NCBI GenBank assembly: GCA_014898425.1
Contig: RCSZ01000010.1
Location: 1,736,001-1,800,000 of the forward strand
From: Botryotinia globosa
Lineage: Eukaryota > Ascomycota > Leotiomycetes > Helotiales > Sclerotiniaceae
Length of the DNA: 64,000 nt
Direction: 5' to 3'
Part shown: positions 1-10,548 of the stretch, piece after piece
Position numbering within the stretch: the stretch's first letter is position 1
How the letters are laid out: each line of letters begins with the position of its first letter
Program-made: the position numbers and the translations under genes
Notes under the pieces: model-generated
Told to the model about the DNA's origin: nothing
What the model saw: the letters and a program-made list of their open reading frames with translations, nothing else
The model's database searches: none

Positions 1-835
1 TGGTAGAGTATAAAATTGCGCAAAGGCAAATCCTCTTGATATACCTACGAGTCAAATGGTGAGACGTATGTTCCCTTCGAGGAAAGGTTGACCTACCAGT
101 TTTCTTATCCTTGATCAATCTGATCTCCTCCACACCCTCAACTTTGAAGTTTGTTTGAAGTTCTTTTGATATCTATAACTCAAAACAATGGCCAATGAGG
201 CCAATCGCTATGCTTAGCCAGAATTCCAAATTTATTCACATTAACACTTAGTCTAGAAGTGGATTCTCAGATTCGATTTTAACATAGGAATGGGGCGGCC
301 AACGTCTTCCTGTGTTAAATCTAGAGGCAGTCCCTCAAAGATTATTGTTCGATTTGGTGGTGCGCCATGGTAAGGCGAAGGGCTGCGACTTCTCCCACGA
401 ACTGGAGATCTGTATCCCTCGCGATCGCGGTCCGTATAGCGGCCTCTATTCTCTCTGCGCGGGGATCTTGATCTTTCCATGTCATAGCCGCGCTCATATC
501 TGTTGCCATATTGATTGCGCTCGTCTCGATATGCCCGTTCTGTGTATTCCGAGTCGTATTGTCTGCCAGAAGCAGGTCCTCGTAGAGGACTCCTTGAGTT
601 ATCTTAAGACATCGATGATCAGCACATATACTTGGGAATCTGCATGTCTAAACTATCGATTACCCTTCCGCGATTGATAGGCATCATATCCAGGCGCTCC
701 ATGTTGTCGGTATTCGCTCGAATATTCTTGATCATCATACATGTCGGCGTCAGGGCCTGGTTTGTAAGGTCTGGAACTCATCACGCTTTGAAAGTCATAA
801 GATACGGATGATAAATTTAATCCTGAGTTATTCAA
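1..835 (-). CDS. RNA-binding protein with RRM domain (5' part; runs off the left edge)
   Basis: Partial gene whose start lies in the window. Four exons join in phase: 835-664, 602-304, 172-97 and 44-1, with introns 663-603, 303-173 and 96-45. The N-terminus is rich in Tyr, Asp and Arg, followed by an Arg/Ser-rich stretch (SRSPRRENRGR, RGRSRSPSPY), then an RRM. RNP2 reads TIIFEGLPLD and RNP1 reads RGFAFAQF after the splice at 44. RS-like N-terminus plus RRM is the layout of RBM5/RBM10-type splicing regulators, so nuclear pre-mRNA binding is likely; the OCRE, zinc finger and G-patch expected there would lie outside the window. The start may be 835 or the in-frame ATG at 781 (MSSRPYKPG), which I favour. 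The donor GTTGGC of intron 2 is weak, but it restores both phase and RRM sequence. Confidence 0.8.
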
Positions 836-1101
836 CCACGAGTATTGAGATGGGAAGCATATGTAATTGAATTGCTGGTAAGTCGATTGTGAATATATTA
901 ATGATGTTTGTTAAATCAAGGCTGGTTGTTTTTGGAAGGTCAGCTTTGAGCCACAAAACAAGCAAGGCTGACCCCACTACACGCCACAATACAGAAGGCT
1001 ACCCCACCTCGAGCCCACCATATGAACACCCAGCGCAGGGGCCTTATCAGTCCCTTCTAAATACATCACAGGATTTTAATTATCTCACAAATCTTGAAAT
1101 C
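836..1101. promoter_or_regulatory. Short divergent promoter region between the RRM gene and cnxH
   Basis: About 270 bp separate the start of the RRM gene (-) from the preferred start of the molybdopterin synthase gene (+), so both promoters must overlap here. An ORF upstream of and in frame with cnxH begins at 889. No clear TATA box or named operator was recognised. Confidence 0.4.
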
Positions 1102-1741
1102 ATGGCTAAAGAACTTTGCGAAGATAATTGCTATGTGGCGTTAACTCATGAGTATCTTGATGCTAAAGTTATGATGGACAAAGTCCGAAGCCCAAAGGCC
1201 GGAGCCATCGTTCTTTTCGCAGGTAATATCAACGAGATAGATACTGATCTCGGAGTATCGTACTGAATCATTTGTAGGTACCACCAGAGACAACTTTGGC
1301 GGGAAACCAGTGAAAGAACTTCAATATACATCATACGAGCCACGGGCCTTACAAACTATGCTCAGTATCTGTAAAGCAATTGTTCAAAAACACTCATTGA
1401 CATCCATTGCCATGATTCATCGATTGGGAGTTGTACCTATTGGAGAGGAAAGCATTTTGATTACAGTATCTTCACCTCATCGCCAGGCAGCTTGGAGAGC
1501 AGGTGAAGAAGCCCTGGAGGAATGTAAGGAGAAGGTGGAGGTATGGAAGAAAGAAGAATTTGGTGGTGAGGAGGGTGGTGTTTGGAGAGCGAATCGTGAT
1601 GGTGCTGTGGGCGAGCGAGTGGATGAAGAGAAAGAGAAGAAGAGGCCGGAAATGGGGCCTCATGGTCCGATACTACGGCATAATCGACCTGGCGAGCGTG
1701 GACATGGACCAGTGGTAAGAAACCCTCAGCTTGGTTCTTGA
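1102..1741 (+). CDS. cnxH: Molybdopterin synthase large (catalytic) subunit, MoaE/MOCS2B family
   Basis: Converts precursor Z (cyclic pyranopterin monophosphate) to molybdopterin, using sulfur carried by the small MoaD-like subunit. Molybdenum cofactor is needed for nitrate reductase and related enzymes; the protein is cytosolic. Exons 1102-1222 and 1278-1741 (intron 1223-1277, 55 bp) give 194 residues. Family signatures are FAGTTRDNFGGKPV spanning the splice, MIHRLGVVPIGE, VSSPHR, and VWKKEEF containing the conserved catalytic lysine. The C-terminus carries a charged extension (KEKKRPEMGPHGP), common in fungal members. The start was placed at 1102 because family similarity begins shortly after; the reading frame stays open back to an ATG at 889, so a 71-residue extension cannot be excluded. 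Confidence 0.9.
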
Positions 1742-3098
1742 GAAAGATTAGTCATGGACACAAGTTCACTATATTGATAAGTTCTGCGTCAAGCTGCGTG
1801 TGCGTTCTATGATACTCTCATTCTATGATGATGGTATTCTAGTGAAAGAAAAATCCGGTGCGGTATTATCAAAGGCGTCACTATCCACAGTTCAAGGGGT
1901 GTAAGGCTGATGATTGCCTTGTGAAGCATTGAAAGGAAGGGGCCTGGCATCGAAGCAATTTCTAGCCGTGAAGTCAAAATCAAGTTATTTATAAGCAAAT
2001 TCATGATCACGTATTGACACAAGAACTGGATGTATAACCCTTTGCATTGCTTGAAAACACGGAGATAGTCATCTTCTCTGGAATTACGCTTCCACAAAGG
2101 AAATCCGCGGTATTACAACCAGCTTAAACCGTTCATCCTGATCCTTCGCCCTTAACTCCTCGACTGTAACAAACACGTCGCTAGCCCCCCTTAATCAAAC
2201 ATATATCACCCATTAATGATATCAAAAACTTCTCCATGCTCTGTATTTGCAACGAACAAGAGGCCGATAGACCAGCTAACGACACGAAAAAGGATAGTGG
2301 CCATCGACCCATTTATCTTTAAACAATCTCTTTACAACATATCCGCCTCAGGAAGACTGCGACCTAGCTGCGACCTAGCGTAGTTGAGTGTCTAATGCTT
2401 CTCGTAGTAACACCTTCGGTTGATGGAGATGTTAAAAATGCTGGAATGACACGGGCTGACGCGATAGATGCAAAGATAACAGTGATAAAAACGGTGATGC
2501 GCATTTTAGCAGTTGTGTGCGATGTGGCGTATTTGTTTCAGAAAGTCGATTTATGAGCCAAGAGGTATGTTGGCACAGGCTTAGTATAACAACTGGTTGG
2601 GTGGTATAGAATTGAGATTTGGAAGGTCTGAGAGCTTGTATTGAAGTAGGATTTCGTTGCAATAGAAAAGCAGAACGTATAAAATTGTTTAGGAGAGTTA
2701 AAGTTTCTACTCATGATACCTTTATATGGAATCCAAAGCTGAAAGCACGATAGCCGAGACCAAAGCTTGGTGCAGGGTGACGAAGAATATTGAGAAGCTT
2801 GTAGCAGAAGTGAAAAGCAAGCTCAATCTCCGCAATTGATAGAGTTTAGACGAATCAATTGCTACAAAATTCTGGTAAAACAAAAAGAATTACGTGGGCT
2901 GAGTTGGAGAAACGAACATAGCTGAGACGCGAAATGTGTTGTCATGCGGGGCAAAGAACTACTTTACGGACTTCTGTCAAACAGCAATCCGTGCATTTTA
3001 TCGGGATAGCATCAATGAAAGCTTCTTGGTTTGAAGACAGCGTAGATTTCTGATGGTATACTAAAGTGACCTAGAATTGCCTGAATGTCTTGAAGAAC
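1742..3098. other. Intergenic spacer with possible coding debris on the - strand
   Basis: No intact gene was recognised between the convergent ends of cnxH and the SDR gene. On the minus strand around 2304-2095 two short coding-like stretches lie in different frames. One starts with an ATG near 2304 and has a hydrophobic, signal-like start (MATILFRVVSWSIGLLFV). The other, about 2180-2090, contains DVFVTVEELRAKDQDER and VVIPR before a stop. They may be remains of a gene. The small ORFs at 1807-2097 and 2432-2662 (-) look random. Confidence 0.35.
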
Positions 3099-4178
3099 TT
3101 AATAGCAGGTATATCCACCGTCAACAACCTTCGAAAGTTAGTGAGAGGCACGCGTGAAAATATGATCCATATAATATTGGACTTACAAGATCACAGCCAT
3201 TCAAATAGCTCGATGCATCACTCGCCATGTAGACGAGTGTTCCCTGTAACTCACTTGGATGACTGAGACGCCCCATTGGGATATCTTTTACCCAGTTTTC
3301 TTCGATGTGATTTCCCTCCTTTTCCAAAAGATCAATTATGAGGTCTGTTTTCACGTATCCGGGACATAGATTGTTGACCCTAATCCCATAAGGGCCCCAC
3401 TGAATTTCAGATCAGTCTTGTTCGGGGAGCAGAATGCCAGGTTTCTTACCTCTGTGGCCAAACTCTTACCAAGCATTGAGACGGCTCCTTTGCTCTTCAT
3501 CTTGTTAGTAAAACTTTGCGATGATCTTTTTGAGAAAAAGAAAAATGATAGCATGGCAGGCTAGTTGTGAACGAGATGTACACCTACAGCATTATACGCT
3601 GCTTGCTTTTGTGGTCTGACACAAATCATGCTGCTCATCGATGATATCAGAATCAAGCTCCCCTTAGACTTTTTCTCGATCCAGTATTTCCCTGCCTCCT
3701 TGGCGAACAAGAAGCTTCCGTTAAGATTTATGTCCACCATTCTCTTCCATTTATCAAAAGGATATTTCTCTCCCTCGTAATTCTCAACAATGCCGGCAGC
3801 TGTAACAACTACATCGACATGTCCAAAATCTTCGACGATCTCTGTCCATGTTTTTTGGACTGCTTCTTCTGATGCCACATCACATCCATAAGCACGGAGG
3901 TCGGGTTTGTAAGAGGGATTCGTGGTTTCAATACTCGTTTTGATGTGATCGATCGAGTCCTCACCAATGGAGCGAGTAAGGTCAACGCAAGCCCCGCGGG
4001 CACCACTGAGCGCGAAAGCAGTAAGACATTCTTTCCCAATTCCTCTTCCAGCGCCGGTGACAACACAAGTCTTTCCTTCGAGCGAAAACGAAGGAAGGGT
4101 CATGAGAGCTCTACGTGGAATTGTAGGTGGCTTGGCAGCTCGGAGGAAGTTTCGAGTCAAAGATACTCTGGAAAACAT
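3099..4178 (-). CDS. Short-chain dehydrogenase/reductase, polyol dehydrogenase type
   Basis: NAD(P)-dependent SDR oxidoreductase of 292 residues. Exons are 4178-3588, 3494-3450, 3399-3187 and 3128-3099, with introns of 93, 50 and 58 bp. The Rossmann motif TGAGRGIG is at residues 41-48. The NAAG-like segment reads VTAAGI; the catalytic Ser is in LILISSMSS and the Tyr-x3-Lys is AYNASK, split across the first intron. IRVNNLCPGYVKT and the C-terminal VVDGGYTCY are typical of the mannitol/arabinitol/sorbose reductase-like branch. Residues 1-26 are Arg/Ser-rich without acids (MFSRVSLTRNFLRAAK), which resembles a mitochondrial targeting peptide. D-arabinitol or another polyol is a reasonable substrate guess but cannot be fixed from sequence. 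The 45-nt second exon is short. Confidence 0.88.
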
Positions 4179-4607
4179 AATTGAAGAGGGTGCCTTATTA
4201 CGCTGAATAGGATAAGCTGGGGGTTCTCTTTATGAAGTATCTAAGCTGAACTAATTAGTTGCTACGTGTTAGTGGGCAGAGTATCGGTGTGAAAGCAATG
4301 AATTGATCTTGAAGTGGCATTGTAAGCCACGGGAGCCTCTGTGTGCCATGAATTTGTTTGTATGTGATTAAATACAGTTATTGGTGAGGGGTAGCAATCT
4401 TAGCTGTACCACACTGTCTCTCATCCAACAAGAGGTAATGGGTAAGAAAGCTGATGCGGAGAACAGGAAGGTTTGCCGAATTGGTTTATCTTGGTGGTTC
4501 GCCAAGCCCAATAATGCATTTTTGCATAACTTATTCAACCATGCATAATTATGTTATACAAAAAATGTAGGTTGATAATGAGGTTCAGCACTGATTCGTA
4601 ATAGCTA
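4179..4607. promoter_or_regulatory. Upstream region of the SDR gene
   Basis: This 430-bp spacer lies between the SDR start and the 3' end of the next minus-strand gene. It must hold the SDR promoter and the 2OG-oxygenase terminator region. No distinct motif was identified. Confidence 0.3.
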
Positions 4608-5525
4608 TCAGAACGTTGACTTAGTCACACGCTTTATACAGACATCAGTCCTTATAATCCACTTCTCACCCTCCGTGACTTCTCTTCCCTCATGCAACAT
4701 ACAATCGTCACCATGCTTGTGCAATAAAACCATTCCAGTTTCGAGGCTTATGACAACAGGTTTGTCAATGGGAGACTTCCTGTTAGGAAGTTCCTCAGGG
4801 TAAAAGACGGTTTCTCCTCCTAGACAACCTGTTGCTGGAGACGTGAGGTACAACAATAGTGTCCAGGTTGTCTTTGCTTGAGTAGACGCAGGCTTGGTTG
4901 GAAGTGTAATAAGATTTGATTCATCATCTGAGAGAATAAATGAGAATGAGAAATTCCTGCAACTCGCGAGGAAAGGATGACTTACAATGGCAATCGAAGA
5001 ACTGCCCCTTAGAATATCTATATATCCGAATGGCGGGATTGAGACCTACAACATCTCCTCCCCTGTACAATACAATTGTCAGCATCATCTTGAAGAGTGT
5101 ATATCACTAGACATAAGGAAGCGGCGGAGCACTCACCATAACTCTTTTCGTTCTTCTTCGCTCATCTCATCGCCCTCTTCTTCATATTCCCTCTCAATTT
5201 CACCACACAAAAGCTCCTTCAGTCCTGTCTCTCTCCAAAGCCGTTCTGCAAAATTCCAATCATCAACTCGAAATCTATCGTTGACTCTCAATGCATCACC
5301 CTTTTTAGGCTTTCCAGGTGTTGTAGTTAGAGGCAACCCCTTCAAGAATGAGACATAATTCTTACACAGAGCAGATGTCCAAAAGTTTGGTATTGTGATA
5401 ATTTGACCAGGAACGATAGTTTCGAGCGATAAATTCGAAGGCGGCATGAGAGGTTTGAAGGGGGGCCAATTTGGAGACTGAGATTCGGGGGTAGCTGTAC
5501 TTTGCTTCGGCTTCTTGGGAGGCAT
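4608..5525 (-). CDS. 2-oxoglutarate/Fe(II)-dependent oxygenase (prolyl-4-hydroxylase-like)
   Basis: Predicted dioxygenase of 261 residues that couples 2-oxoglutarate decarboxylation to substrate hydroxylation. Exons are 5525-5137, 5062-4986 and 4927-4608 (introns 74 and 58 bp). The start begins MPPKKPKQ, a basic, Pro-rich N-terminus that could serve as a nuclear signal. The facial triad is visible: H155 and D157 in FFDCHYDES, split by the second intron, and H234 in MLHEGREV. R248 in WIIRTD is the expected 2-oxoglutarate-binding arginine. The fold core TTWTLLLYLT...GGETVFY is typical of the family. No signal peptide is seen, so it is cytosolic or nuclear. The substrate is unknown; ribosomal-protein or histone prolyl hydroxylation are possibilities only. 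Confidence 0.85.
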
Positions 5526-6175
5526 GATTAATCAAACCTTTTGACCTCAGTCCAGCTCAAAACCACACTTGTATCAATGTTGTGAAAAGGCCAATTCTTG
5601 AGAATTTTGGAATCGTCGTACTGGACTTGTACTTGGGAATTGGTTTGTGTTTACTCGAAAATCCTTATGTTGTTGCCTTTGATAACATAGCGTCGTGGTG
5701 AAGAGGGGCATTCGAATACGGCGGCCGGAATGTTCACACAAAACTTATCCCACAAGAAAACAACACCACTTTTCTTCCACATCCACCGCGCCGCCATCAA
5801 TGTTATCATCATCAAGCATATATTGCAAAGTTGCATTTGCATGCATTCGATCTCTTCAGAGCTCTAGGCTCATGAAAATCTCACAATGTCATGATGATGC
5901 TAAGACTTAGTCTTAAGAATGCTAAGCAACAGTGAAGTCTGGGCATCAACAAATCTTATCACAGTCACATTCCACGGTAATTATGGCTCGTAGTAACGCC
6001 AACATTCAAATACCACTCGGTTTCGCGTTTTGCGCGTTGTCATGTATCTTAGTGTTCTTGCTACATGTAAATCGTTGACGATTTATTCTTCCTCGCTTTC
6101 TCGTTCTTACATTTTCTCCCTCTGCAGACCTGGATAGTCTTTTTTCTCTTCTTGATTTGAAATTCCTCAACGATC
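5526..6175. promoter_or_regulatory. Divergent promoter region (2OG oxygenase / secreted protein)
   Basis: 650 bp between two divergently transcribed genes. The stretch before 6176 is pyrimidine-rich (6088-6170), as is common upstream of fungal start codons. Nothing else was recognised. Confidence 0.4.
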
Positions 6176-7348
6176 ATGTTGACTTTATTGGTACTTACTT
6201 CGGTGCTGTGCATTTTAGCTATCGGAGTTTCAGGAAGAAACGAGAAGTCGGCTCTTATTCGTCTCACCTCTAGTGAGCCGACAGATGATGAAGGTCAAGA
6301 AAACTACAAACATGTTAATGCCGCACGAATCTACCAAGAAGGGTCGACTGGGCGGACATCCTCGATCAACTATACTCTACCTTGGCCTGCTACTAAGTCT
6401 ATTCAACCCAATCCCACTTCCCAAGGAATGAATGTCACTTCAATAATTCCCGTTTTCGAGATGTGCAACTTGCCAGGTGCAAGGACTACATCATGTTCAC
6501 CTTCTTTTCAGACTGTCATCACGACTCAATGTTCAACTGTCTTGACGGGATACTTTACTAAGCATACTGTCTCCGAGTGTGATGAGATTGTCACCTTCTC
6601 TACACAGTACGGCTATGCTTTAGCTACCGCAACACCTCCTACGAGCAGCGTCTCAGCTCTTTACAAGCACGAGAAAATTCCGTCGTTGACAAAAAATTAT
6701 GTTCATAATGTTACAACATATTATGCCGCTCCATGGCGGTCAATTGCAGCAGATGATCCATCAGATATACACGTTCAAATATGCGGACTGTCATCCGACG
6801 GCGTTCAAATGTGTACAACTGTCACTGAAATCTGGGTCATCCATACGGAATATCTACCAATCTATTATACTAAGGCCATCTCAATTTCCACTGTAGTATC
6901 TTCAGTATGTTTACCTTTACACATAATCGCAGGCAACACTGACGTTTTAGACCGCCGTGTTAGCATTTGCTGCCAACATATATATAACTATCACGCCCGG
7001 GACTTTCAATCTTTCAACCAAGGTAGTATCTACAAGTTTATCGACGATGAACATAACCTCGACTTCTAAAATTGACAAGTCGAGTTCAGAATCATCGGGC
7101 TCTGCATCTAGCACTCAAGATTCAACGACAACGATTTACGTCACTGGTCCGGGTAGCACCACGACGATAAATTTGGGGATGGCATTGTCTCCCGCCTCAA
7201 TTCAGGAGTCGTGAGTTCAATTTAAGTAATGAATCGTCCATTTCACTGACAAACCATTGGGGCTAGGGCAACTCGCACAACCACAATCACGAGTACGACA
7301 AGAATAACAAAAACCACCACTTTCACGCCTGTAAATCTAACCATGTAG
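6176..7348 (+). CDS. Ser/Thr-rich secreted or cell-surface protein, function unknown
   Basis: 356 residues in the preferred model: exons 6176-6904, 6951-7210 and 7267-7348 (introns 46 and 56 bp). Residues 1-20 (MLTLLVLTSVLCILAIGVSG) form a clear signal peptide. Paired cysteines occur in short segments (MCNLPGARTTSCS, TTQCSTV, VSECDE, QICGLSSDGVQMC), with several N-glycosylation sequons (NYT, NVT). The C-terminal part is Ser/Thr-rich, ending in TTTITSTTRITKTTTFTP. Other fungal secreted proteins share this architecture, but I know of no function. The last exon is uncertain: a donor-like GTAAAT follows the TTTFTP codons, so a further short exon after about 7390 is possible. No GPI signal is obvious in the model given. 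Confidence 0.65.
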
Positions 7349-7835
7349 CAAATCTTCATGAGATTTACCAACAATCATTCATAGCGTCGTACCGTTTTCC
7401 CAACCATTTAGATGTTCAGCGAGTTTCGAGTTGAGTTTAGTTTGAGAGTCTACCAGTGGGTGCATGAATTGATGGGATACTTCCCAACTTTCGATATTTC
7501 CAATAAATTTATTCTTCAATTGTTCAATATCAGGATTTGGGCTTTTATTGTTTCGTCTCTGATCAGCAATTGTAACAATTCCTCGATTAATTGATTCAAT
7601 GTATTAAGAGATATCCACAAGTTCATTGTTGCAGTGTCCCGTCAGTCCGCACACACACTAGTGGACTGATATTTGGACAGAAGGGAATTTATTCTTTTGT
7701 GCAAGATATCATACCTGAAGACGTCTAGAATATAGATATATTGGTGGTTAATTTGACGCAGGAATAAATAGATGCGCATTCAAATACATGGCATTATCTG
7801 AAAATAGTGCTTCCTATTGTACACAACCACCCACT
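7349..7835. other. Convergent intergenic spacer
   Basis: 487 bp between the 3' ends of two convergent genes. It is AT-rich, with only a 60-codon ORF (7412-7594) of random appearance. Confidence 0.4.
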
Positions 7836-10548
7836 TCACAAATTCTCCCAACGGTGCCCACTAATAGCGACCAAGCGGTTGAACAGCTCATCCCTTTCTG
7901 GTAGCGCAGTAAACTTCCACGTCTTATCATTCAACCCATTAATCTCCACACTCCCCAATAGATCTTTGTCAGTTCCCCAATCAGCTGCCAGCTCTGCAGC
8001 CTTGGCTGAGAATGCCGCTACTCGCTTCAGTTGCTTGATCTCTGCAAAAGGTATCTCAACAACTAGAGACGATCTGTCGCCTTGCTCTTTGTGGCTGAAT
8101 AGTATAGAGTTACCCGTGATGTAGAGCCAGCCCTTCTTGCCGTCATATCGAGCCTTATACTCGCTCGGGCCAGCATAAATCAAATTCTCCTTCTTTGGAA
8201 GAATGCCTAGTTTTCCTTTGGCTATTTCGTTGCCAGCCTTAGCTCTGACATGGTCTACGGCCAATTTCGTCTCAACAGATACCTTCGTATTAGCTTTCAA
8301 GGCACGGAAAAACTTAGCCAGCTTTTTATGCTTCTGCCCCTCGCCCTGCTCTTCGTCCTGCGGATGAGATTTCTCCATATCAGAAGGATGAATGGCGTGC
8401 TGGATTTCGGCATCCGTGGCATCAAGCGGAATATTATCTGCGTCAATGATTTGCTTCTGATTGCAATCATTGGGCTGAGAGGTTTGTACTGGAGGGAGAG
8501 GCGTATGGTTGGCCTCTCCGACTCTGAGCAGTGTGAGTGTTAGCTGGTTATTCGTGGGAACGCCACGGAGAATGTTACTGCACAATTTTAGTTTCGCCTT
8601 CTAGTCACGAACTTAAAGTCACCTACTTCTTGGGCTCTAAAAGCTCTTTCCAACTAGGATAATTTTGGTTCAGCCACTGAAGACTTGGCGTCAGGATTGG
8701 ATCGCCAAAAATACCAAAGCCGATGAGGAAACCAATTCCTTTGTACACCATGTAGTAGCTGACAAAAAGTGACATCAGAAATGCAGGTACTAAAACGGCG
8801 TCAATCCGGAGAAAGGCCAACTTTGGGAATGGTGGGGTGGCTGAGATCGCGCTTAAACGGTTAGCCAAAAGTAATAAAGTAAAATCATGATATCACCTAC
8901 TTCGTAAAGCGCTCCCAGTTGTCGACAATCTCGCCTATAATGTGAGGTATCATCTGGATGATTGGTTCGATCTGTTTTGGGCTAACTTTGTCCCAAAGCA
9001 TTTCTTCCATGGGTTTTTGAGTCAGGTATCCGTCGTTTCCAGTATCTCCAGGGGATAATCCAGCCGAATGAACAGCTTTCGCGGCATTTCTGATAGGTTT
9101 TGGAACCTTGCTTTCTAGCGGATCTCCCTCATTCTGTTTCTTCTCGTGCATTCCGATTGCTCTTTCAACCATGTGATGAATGTTACTTACAAAATTGGCA
9201 GCTTCTTCTTCGGCCGCTTCACCCTCTTGCTTTTGTGGCGCGCCGGTTAGAGTATTGCTTGTTCCCAGTTGACCAGCTTGAGGTTTTTGGATCCCGCCAG
9301 TTGCCATATTTACCAGAGCTAGGGGAGCTGGAGGAAACAGAATGTTGCGAGCCTGTTTTGAAGAGACTAGCGCAAGCAGACAGCCAAGCACTAAAGGCAG
9401 TAACAGATCAAGAGCCCATGCTGTAAAATATACCTTACATCTTATTAGCAGCTACCCATAAAGACACCGAAATGGAACATACAGCACAGAAAATGCCTGT
9501 CCGACGAGTTTCTTTCCATGACCGCAATCTAGCAACATGTTTCCCAAGGCTAGCGAATCCAAGTATTATCGACAAGTACATTCGCTCGAGATGCAAAGTA
9601 GCCTTTTCTGCAGCGTGTTCATCCGACCAGGCATCGTTTAGGTCAAGTCCACGAGAAGCTTCGAGGCCAACTGCACGAACATCAAATACATCCTGATTGG
9701 ATTAGAATTTCATCCATACGCTAGTGTTCTTCTTACCTTGTTGAAACGCCTTATCAATGAAAACAGTCTTCCGTTTGGCAGACCTCCGAGCAATGGGTCT
9801 GGAATCTCAGTGGAAGGTCGGTGCCATCCGATGTCCCTAATATTTTCGACAGGACTACCATCATGCTGTTGTACAGCACCTTGAATACCATAGTCTTTGC
9901 GTGCTATCACATGACTGTCAGCTGAAAAGTTCTCCCACAATTGCTCAGTAATATCTTGGACGATTAGGCTCGTCATCGCTTTCAATTTTGTGTTCACGGC
10001 TGCTTTAGCAGAAACGAATTGTGCCTGCGCGGCATCTGGATCTATCACGTTTGCTGTCTCTCTTTTGCGCTAGCTAATACTACATCTATCTTGTTTTTGA
10101 GTGTATGGCCAGAAGCATTGGTATTATCGTTTGTAGGTGCAGGAGTAGCGTTAGTATGTACATGCCCCGATGGTGCTCGATCTTCATTCCGCATGACATG
10201 GTTCTTGGAATACTGCTGAGATAGCGTCCTGTTGTCATGAGTCTCGGGATGTTGCATAGGTATCTGGTCAACGTCTACTTGTACTTTGGAGTTTTGATTC
10301 ATCACATCTTGCGCATAGCTCGTTTCGTTCCGCATAGGAGTTTCTGGTCGAAACAGAGTGCAGGTACCGGTACTCAAGCAAGAATCAAGTACCTCATCAG
10401 TTGGAGGATGAGAGGTGGGGTATTCGTCAGAGATTGGGATCTTGTGGTTAGGTTGAGGTTGCTCCTGGAATACGTAGTCTCGGTTTGAGCTTGAGGTCGT
10501 CAGAATTTCATCCATATCGCTCGTAGATCTAGGTCTGTGGGAAGCCAT
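7836..10548 (-). CDS. DUF3292-family fungal membrane protein with GRAM-like C-terminus
   Basis: Large fungus-specific protein. Firm exons are 9737 and upstream, 9692-9483, 9433-8901, 8851-8627 and 8577-7836, with introns of 44, 49, 49 and 49 bp that all restore phase. The N-terminus (from ATG 10548) is polar and low-complexity. The conserved part begins VIDPDAAQAQF. Hydrophobic segments sit at WALDLLLPLVLGCLLALV and in VLVPAFLMSLFVSYYMVYKGIGFLIGFGIFG. The C-terminal part (KKENLIYAGPSEYKARYDGKKGWLYITGNSILFSHKEQ...IPFAEIKQLKR, shown in part) resembles a GRAM/PH-like lipid-binding fold. The junction between the first exon and the VIDPD exon (about 10045-10165) is unresolved: either an intron 10161-10070, which would be in phase, or a one-base shift. 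Role unknown; a membrane-contact or lipid role is inference. Confidence 0.8.

Noticed and set aside
1807..2097. 96-codon minus-strand ORF
   Set aside because: No domain; hydrophobic patches look random and do not join in phase with the neighbouring coding-like stretch.
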